DNA of 64,000 nucleotides from Chondrilla cf. caribensis (taxonomy: Eukaryota > Porifera > Demospongiae > Chondrillida > Chondrillidae): the NCBI GenBank assembly GCA_964020155.1, contig OZ026558.1:325001-389000 (forward strand), in the 5' to 3' direction. Below the pieces are notes generated by a model. The model did not search any database. It saw nothing but the letters and a program-made list of their open reading frames with translations, and was not told where the DNA came from. The translations under genes were made by a program, and so were the position numbers. Positions 58,120 through 64,000 of the stretch are shown here, piece by piece; position 1 is the first letter of the stretch, and every line of letters begins with the position of its first letter.

Positions 58120-58520
58120 GTGTGTACAGCTAGTAGTGATGTGTGTACAGCTAGTAGTGCTGTGTGTGTACAGCTAGTAGTGGTGTGTGTACAGCTAGTA
58201 GTGGTGTGTGTACAGCTAGTAGTGATGTGTGTACAGCTAGTAGTGTTGTGTGTACAGCTAGTAGTGATGTGTGTACAGCTAGTAGTGGTGTGTGTACAGC
58301 TAGTAGTGGTGTGTGTACAGCTAGTAGTGATGTGTGTACAGCTAGTAGTGGTGTGTGTACAGCTAGTACTGATGTGTGTACAGCTAGTAGTGGTATGTGT
58401 ACAGCTAGTAGTGGTGTGTGTACAATTAGTAGTGATGTGTGTACAGCTAGTAGTCATGTGTGTACAGCTAACAGTGGTGTGTGTACAAATAATAGTGTTG
58501 GGTATATATGCAGCTAGGAG
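58120..58520 (+). repeat. 21-bp minisatellite array 10
   Basis: About 19 units decaying toward the end (CAAATAATAGTG, GCAGCTAGGAGTG). Confidence 0.95.
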
Positions 58521-59029
58521 TGATGTGTGTAAAGCACGGTGCCATGTGTTAATGCTTTATCACCATGTTTACCTGCTATTCCTGAGAGTGCATTTTTGAA
58601 TAGTACGCCCACGCATCTTTAATGATGCAGACAGCTTTTCAAACTTCAGTAGCAAATCCAGGGTTTGTCCCCACGAAGTCCCAATTTCCAATTGGAGGCG
58701 AGAATGGGTCTGGGCTATGCAAGGCAATGTGCTCCCTGCAAAGTCAATGAAAGCTGAAATTGTCTTTTATGTCCTAATCATTGTGTAATTGTGTGCTAAA
58801 ATGAAATTGCTTTTTAATCAGGAAATCCATTAGTTGTTGATCAAATAGTGCAGGAATTGCACACTGAGATGAAAAGAGAGCTGAACGTATTGTATACAGT
58901 TTCTGATCATGAAGTACAGACACTCTTCAATTGATGGCTAGCTAGTTGGTTGGGATTAACTGGAAGGAGTGATGGGTAGTGTCTCCTGCTTGTACACCCC
59001 AGCACTTATGTTGTTAGGTGACAAACTCC
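58521..59029. other. No gene recognised
   Basis: Unique-looking sequence; GATGGCTAGCTAGTTGG at 58933 parallels 57543, so the unit boundary lies near 58890. No exon supported. Confidence 0.45.
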
Positions 59030-59275
59030 TTTGGGTGCCCACCTGCAGCATAGACAGGGCTCTCCCATGATCCACTCAGAGTCAACATATCCTGTTATTG
59101 TTTTTGTGAGAAGGTGTTGGTATGTGGAGGGGAGAGGTGATGTGTGTACAGCTAGTAGTGATGTGTGTACAGCTAGTAGTGGTGTGTGTACTGCTAGTAG
59201 TGATGTGTGTACGGCTAGTAGTGATGTGTGTACAGCCAGTAGTGATGTGTGTACAGCCAGTAGTGATGTGTACAG
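59030..59275 (+). repeat. Composite-unit leader copy 4 fused to 21-bp array 11
   Basis: The leader stops after GTTGGTATGTGGAGG and passes directly into six to seven 21-bp units (59136-59272), without the CA tract found in the other copies. Confidence 0.85.
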
Positions 59276-59395
59276 TGTTTCCATAACTGTATCTATTGCA
59301 ACATGCTCCTATATATGCAATGCGGTGTTACTCTGTATTTGAATATTCAACGTAAGTTGATGCAACAATTTAGCAAGGTAATGTGCATAGTGCAG

Positions 59396-59410
59396 GGTTA
59401 GGGTTAGGGT
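59396..59410. repeat. Short interstitial telomere-type repeat
   Basis: GGTTAGGGTTAGGGT lies between GTGCAG and ACTATGATTATG. The sister copy at 57110 reads GTGCAGGCACTATG, without it. Confidence 0.8.
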
Positions 59411-59538
59411 ACTATGATTATGTTATGTAATATTTGGTTATGATCACCATGGTAACATTCAGTAATATTAATATAGCTATCTCCCACTCGGCCGGTCCTG
59501 TCCATTCTCCTGTGTTCATTCTCCTGTGTTCATTCATT

Positions 59539-59843
59539 GGGGGGGGGGGGGGGTGCTGGTGGCTGAGAAGTGTGAGAAGAGGGCTAGAAGTGATTTCGCC
59601 CAGGATCAAATCCAGAAACCCAAGATTTCTTCCCTGTACCCCCTGCCAACACAAGGGACAAGAAATGAAGTAGCCACCAACTTTGATTAACTGTGATTAA
59701 TAGACAGATAAACTAATAATTAAACTACGTAAGTGTGATTGTTGTGATTGTTGTACTCTGTGATTCGTGGGTCCCTTGAAATGTAGCCTCCGGCTAAAGG
59801 GGTCCCCACGTAAAATAAGATATCAATATCAATATCAATATCC
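59539..59843 (+). mobile_element. tRNA-derived SINE with G-run head and ATATCA tail
   Basis: After 15 Gs comes TGCTGGTGGCTGAGAAG (A-box-like, TGGCTGAGAAG at 59560-59570) and, 43 bp from the A-box start, GGATCAAATCC (B-box-like, 59603-59613). This is the internal RNA polymerase III promoter of a tRNA-type SINE. The body is unrelated to tRNA and the 3' end is an ATATCA repeat (59819-59842). The sister trailer at 57221 runs from GTGTTCATC straight into CCTCACAG, so it is the empty site. Confidence 0.7.
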
Positions 59844-60134
59844 CTCACAGTGTTCCGAAGGTCCAATGTCACCAGGGTACAGTGGACCAACACATGCCTG
59901 GAGTACATCAACAATGACCTTCACCGCAATGATGGAGATATTGATAATGGCCCAGACTAGAAATGACGTTTCATGCAAATTATAAAACTGTATTACATAG
60001 CTATTTCAATTATCATAAGTAATTATTAAATGAATAATTCAATAATTGCTATTACTATCACATATATAATATATGGTATTACAGTGTAAAGGATAAATGA
60101 AATAATTAGCACTATATACACATCTAAGTATACT

Positions 60135-62367
60135 CTATGTTCCATAGTGGAATTCTATGGATTCATCAATAGATACACCTGTGTTCTCGTCGGTGCACAC
60201 AATGTGGATCTCTGGGCCGTCAAATTCAATTTCCACTTGAACCTTACGATTCACACCACCTCTGGTGTCAGGCATGGGGACATGTATTGTAGCTAGATGC
60301 CGGCATCCTGGATCATCGGTGTATCTGACTTTGTGAGGAGCACAATATACATAGATGTTCATATTTGTGGCATCAGGCTCAAGTGGAACATATGTGCGTT
60401 TGATGAGTGTTTTTGTATTCTGGATTGTCCCACCACGGGAAAGAAATTCCTGATAGATGTCATCACAATGGTCCTTTCCCGTACTTTTAACATGGTACTT
60501 CTTATTAGCCGGGTGTTTGTCTGGATCAAAATCTTCCATAATCCCAATCCCATATGAATACTCTGATATACGTTCCTGGATAATCGTTGGATTGAACCCA
60601 TAAAGTACTGCTCCCTTGACGATGGCAAGACCACTTTCTGGAGGGCGGACGATATTGTCCTTTTTCACATTTGTAACTTTCTCTTGAACTGAATTATAGA
60701 GCAGGGGGGATGACGAGAAGGAACCAACCATGTACACTGCAGCAATGTTTGGGCTCTGCAAATCATCGTTAAGACAAGTCTGTATGCACTCTATTGGTTC
60801 AGTAAATAACTGAGCAAGAACCCCAATTTCTATTAGGAGCATTTTGGATGGTGAAATGGAGACTCCTTTTACTTTGCACTGCTTAATGAGGTTCGAAGCA
60901 CTGGTTCCTGAAATTTCAAAACAAGCTTCTCCGAAATTTTGATCCAGTCTGAAACGAACCAAATCTTTACTTTCTCCCTGAAGTGTTGTCTTGCATGCTT
61001 CGAATTCTTTCATGAGATCCATCCAAGCGTCTGTGTATTCTCGTTTGAGTCTGTCCATGAAATGAGTTTCACTTTTTTTCTTTTTCTGTTGTCTTCCAAA
61101 TATCTTTTCTAAAAGCTCTTCGAATGCTCTATCGACAAGGGTTCCTCCATATGCTCCTCCACTGGGTGGGGCCAGCTCCCTGACTACATAAGTATTGTCC
61201 TCTCTTCTATCAAGTGAGTGGTAGGCGATATCAACCGTTCCCCCTCCACAGTCCACTACGGCGTAGGTCAGGCTTCTAAGAGCTTTAGATTTATCCTTCT
61301 GCGCCTTCACATAAACAGCAGCACATTCAGGCTCCAAAGCAATCACTAATTGACTTCTTGTTGCCTTCTTACACAGCCCAGCCTGTAAGCAGTGAAATAG
61401 CTAGGTGAAGTGCTTGTTTAATATAGTAATGCATGTCATTTAAAATGCAGGATGTAAATCATTAAATCTGGCTTGCTACAATAATCCCACCCAACATGCA
61501 CCCAGGAGGAATGGTCCAGATTAATTCATATCTCAATAATTGATAACGCAACTACAACAGTACATTGAAATGTGAATGGACTGCATGTATACCTGACTTG
61601 TTGGCTATAGCTACAGTGCAAATAAGTGCCTAGTAGGTGGTACAGTGTAGCAGGACATCATAATTACCTAACTTGAATCCTATATATATATATAATATGA
61701 TCAATTTGAGCTAGTAGTATATTTTAATATAATATTATTTTTATACTTGACAATGTTATTACACACCTTATAAGCAGCTTCTCTCATGAAGTGTCTTGCT
61801 CCAGCACTCCAGATAGCGGGGACAGTTAGTACCCAGCGGATGTCACGTGAGTAGTCACTGATGGCAAGTCCTTCTAATTTACTATCAATGAAATTTATTA
61901 ACTTTGTCTTGAGATGTTCAAGGGCCCCTGAAAATATATCAATTGCTGGCATTGAGCTTCTATCATCACCATTAATAGGAGATATCCTGTACTGCATATC
62001 AAAATTCTAAAGACAAATTACGAAATTTGTATATAAAATGTCATATATTATATGATATAATAATTATTATAAACATACATACCTTCTCTTCATGCAATTT
62101 CATTTTAAAGTGCTTAAATAGGCGATGTGATTTCCTATCTACTGGCTCCAGGGTTCCGTATCTTTGTTCAGCATCCCACCCATAAGCAACTACTTCTCCA
62201 GTCTCATCCAGAAGAATAGTGGTTGGGGCCATGGTCACTAGATCTCCTCCTGGAGCACATTCCCACTCTGTGAAGGTTATCGGATCTTCATTGGCGTCTA
62301 CACCAAAGGCTAATTTAGTATTGGAAGTACCAAAGTCTATAGCTGCAACTACAGCCGGCTCACTCAT
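60135..62367 (-). CDS. HSPA12-like Hsp70-family ATPase, copy 2
   Basis: Three exons on the minus strand, 62083-62367, 61767-62006 and 60135-61382, the same structure and phases as copy 1, giving about 590 residues. All nucleotide-binding motifs are intact (AAIDFGTSNTKLAFG, VVDCGGGTVDIAYH, GGTLVDRAFEELL, VGSFSSSPLL). Most residues equal copy 1; changes cluster in the lysine loop (QQKKKKSE), around residues 375-400 and in the C-terminal third. Splice sites and exon lengths 1 and 2 are identical to copy 1, and exon 3 is two codons shorter. An open frame in both copies suggests both are functional. It is divergent from the coiled-coil gene that starts at 62567. Confidence 0.9.
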
Positions 62368-62566
62368 GGTTACTGAGTCCTACTGTGTGTTGCAGTGAAG
62401 TGTGCGAACTTTTATATCAGCAGCAATATAATGGAATTCATGAGTGTTCTGACCACACTCCATAGGTTGTGATATAAAAGAACATCACAGTTCATTTTAA
62501 CCAGCTCATTGGGTAGTGTATATACTCAGTTTCTACATATTATGATATTTTAAGTGGATTGTTACA
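62368..62566. promoter_or_regulatory. Bidirectional promoter, copy 2
   Basis: GATATAAAAG at 62471-62480 (plus) and ATATAAAAG on the minus strand at 62409-62417, with GGAATTCATGAGTG between, as in the first gene pair. The spacing between the two TATA boxes is conserved. Confidence 0.7.
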
Positions 62567-64000
62567 ATGGATGGATTTCGAAGTGGATGCCCCACACAAT
62601 CCCATTCAAATGATCCATATGGATTCCAGATGGATCAGTCTTCATCAGGTGGTTGGCAGCAAAATTTTCAGCCAACTCACAATCCCAGGCAAATGCAACC
62701 TGAACAACAGACACATCAGCCTCCTCTAGGTGCAAGGTATTTATTATAATATCTAATCATGCAATTAATACAATTGTTGTATAATAATTAAAACTATAGT
62801 AGTGTTTTACCGTTCACTGTAAAACTGTTTGAGTAAACATTAACTAATATATTCTTGTCACTAATTTGCAGGGTTTGGGGATGGCTCAAAAGCTGGTACG
62901 ATGTTATTTTTTTCAAATTTGATACTATGGTATTTGTTTTGGATACATTATCTGTGATTTAAATCATAGGTTTCAGTCTCCATCTCAAGGCAGTGAACCA
63001 CACATCATTGGTATTGAAAGCATCACCATGTATCGTCAGCAATATCGTTCATATCGCAGTGATGATGAACGTGTTGAACTTATTCGAAACATGTTAGTGA
63101 AGGTCAACATTTATATTCTATGCTATGTACTGTTACTATCATGTTTATTACTTTTGTATAGGATGTTAGCAATAGTAGAACAAGTTTCAGAATTGAAAGA
63201 TGTCAGTGGTGACAGGTTAGTTTCATGTAATGTATAACAATTTTTTAATAGTTTGAGTACCTTGCAAAGTAGTCTTTGCATGGGCTAGAGGTTTTCCCCA
63301 GTTTAAATAAGATTCCCTATCCCTATCCTATCCCTATAATACAATGTATATATTTCTTTGTAACTGTTACAGCAGATATGCATCTAAACACACTATATAA
63401 TATTATTATAGATAACCCAGGGATTGAATTAAATAATTTAAGGTGCCCTTTGGCTGCCCTTTCCACCTAGGGTATCACGTTGGTTAAAGTTGGATTGGTT
63501 TATTAGTTGTTTGGAATTGTTCAGAATGATGCACTATAATACATGTGTTCAACAATTTAATATCTCCCTCTACCCTTTGATCACCATGTATGTTTGTCTT
63601 CTCTCCCATAAGTACCCTGCTCAAAAATATACCATAGCTTATTAAAAATATCCCTGTACTCATGTTTGTACCTGTACCATATCACGGGATAGTTATAACG
63701 TACGTAATTATGAAATTTCAGGCATCTAATGATTGGAATGTTGAATAATTATCTCCTATGTCACGACTTACTGAGATTTGATTGCACAATGAGATTGTTC
63801 AGGCAACAAACTTTGCAAGAAATGACATGTTTTATGCAATTAATGTAATACTGACATGCTATCAGCATACAATCAAACATTATCACCACTTTCATTGGGT
63901 AAAATTATACTCATGCCAAAATAACAACCAGATCAGGCCAAAAAGAGCCTATAACATTAACAATCTAAGCAAATCCCAATATTACATGAAAGGCTCATGA
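62567..64000 (+). CDS. Coiled-coil protein, copy 2 (5' part in window)
   Basis: Exons 62567-62736, 62872-62895 and 62970-63215 match exons 1-3 of the gene at 10532, with the same phases and identical lengths for exons 2 and 3. Exon 1 is about 102 bp shorter, having lost part of the Q/P/H-rich region. The hydrophobic segment in exon 3 (VNIYILCYVLLLSCLLLLY) keeps the frame although it is three bases longer, offset by a lost codon upstream. The following intron matches copy 1 to about 63540 and then diverges. The coiled-coil exon that should come next (homologue of 11966-12100) is not seen before the window ends; a CAGGCAACAAAC at 63800 is only faintly similar. The gene is either continued beyond the edge or truncated. 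Confidence 0.65.

Overview
This window is eukaryotic, AT-rich, intron-bearing animal-type DNA. Real coding sequence is sparse, introns are short (about 60-800 bp), and most of the window is repeats. The gene content (HSPA12-type Hsp70 relatives, VPS16-like exons, a gasdermin-like relic, a class 3 lipase relic, a retroelement with a restriction-like-endonuclease C-terminus) together with compact introns suggests an early-branching metazoan, most likely a demosponge. That placement is inference; no marker gene settles it.

The two ends of the window mirror each other. At 8.25-14.2 kb and again at 60.1-63.2 kb there is a head-to-head gene pair: a three-exon HSPA12-like ATPase on the minus strand and a novel coiled-coil gene on the plus strand. 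In each copy about 200 bp separates the two start codons, and this gap holds two divergent TATA boxes. The first coiled-coil gene can be traced completely (eight exons, about 529 codons); the second has only its first three exons in view. A 5'-truncated LINE with a 12-bp target-site duplication lies just beyond the first pair (14.6-16.3 kb).

Between the pairs lie two intronless genes with TATA-like boxes: a RhiA-like protein (20.1-20.8 kb, minus) and a possible beta/gamma-crystallin-fold protein (38.3-38.8 kb, plus). There are also decayed genes: a class 3 lipase (25.4-26.3 kb, with a second fragment at 54.5 kb), a gasdermin-like relic (about 41.6-43.5 kb) split by a DNA transposon, and a possible ferritin-like first exon (18.7-18.8 kb).

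The rest is a mosaic of segmental duplications. One family of long units (1-6 kb, 29.5-30.8 kb, 43.8-52.4 kb and fragments) carries a recurring 5' module with a conserved ATGGCGGG start, a recurring short exon with intact splice sites, and scattered copies of the last exons of a VPS16-like gene. Minisatellites with 21-bp and 29-bp periods and very long CA/TG tracts make up composite units at 20.9-25 kb, 31-39.5 kb and 53-59.4 kb. Several small DNA transposons, foldback elements and a tRNA-derived SINE interrupt the duplicated units, and in several cases a sister copy provides the empty site inside this same window.
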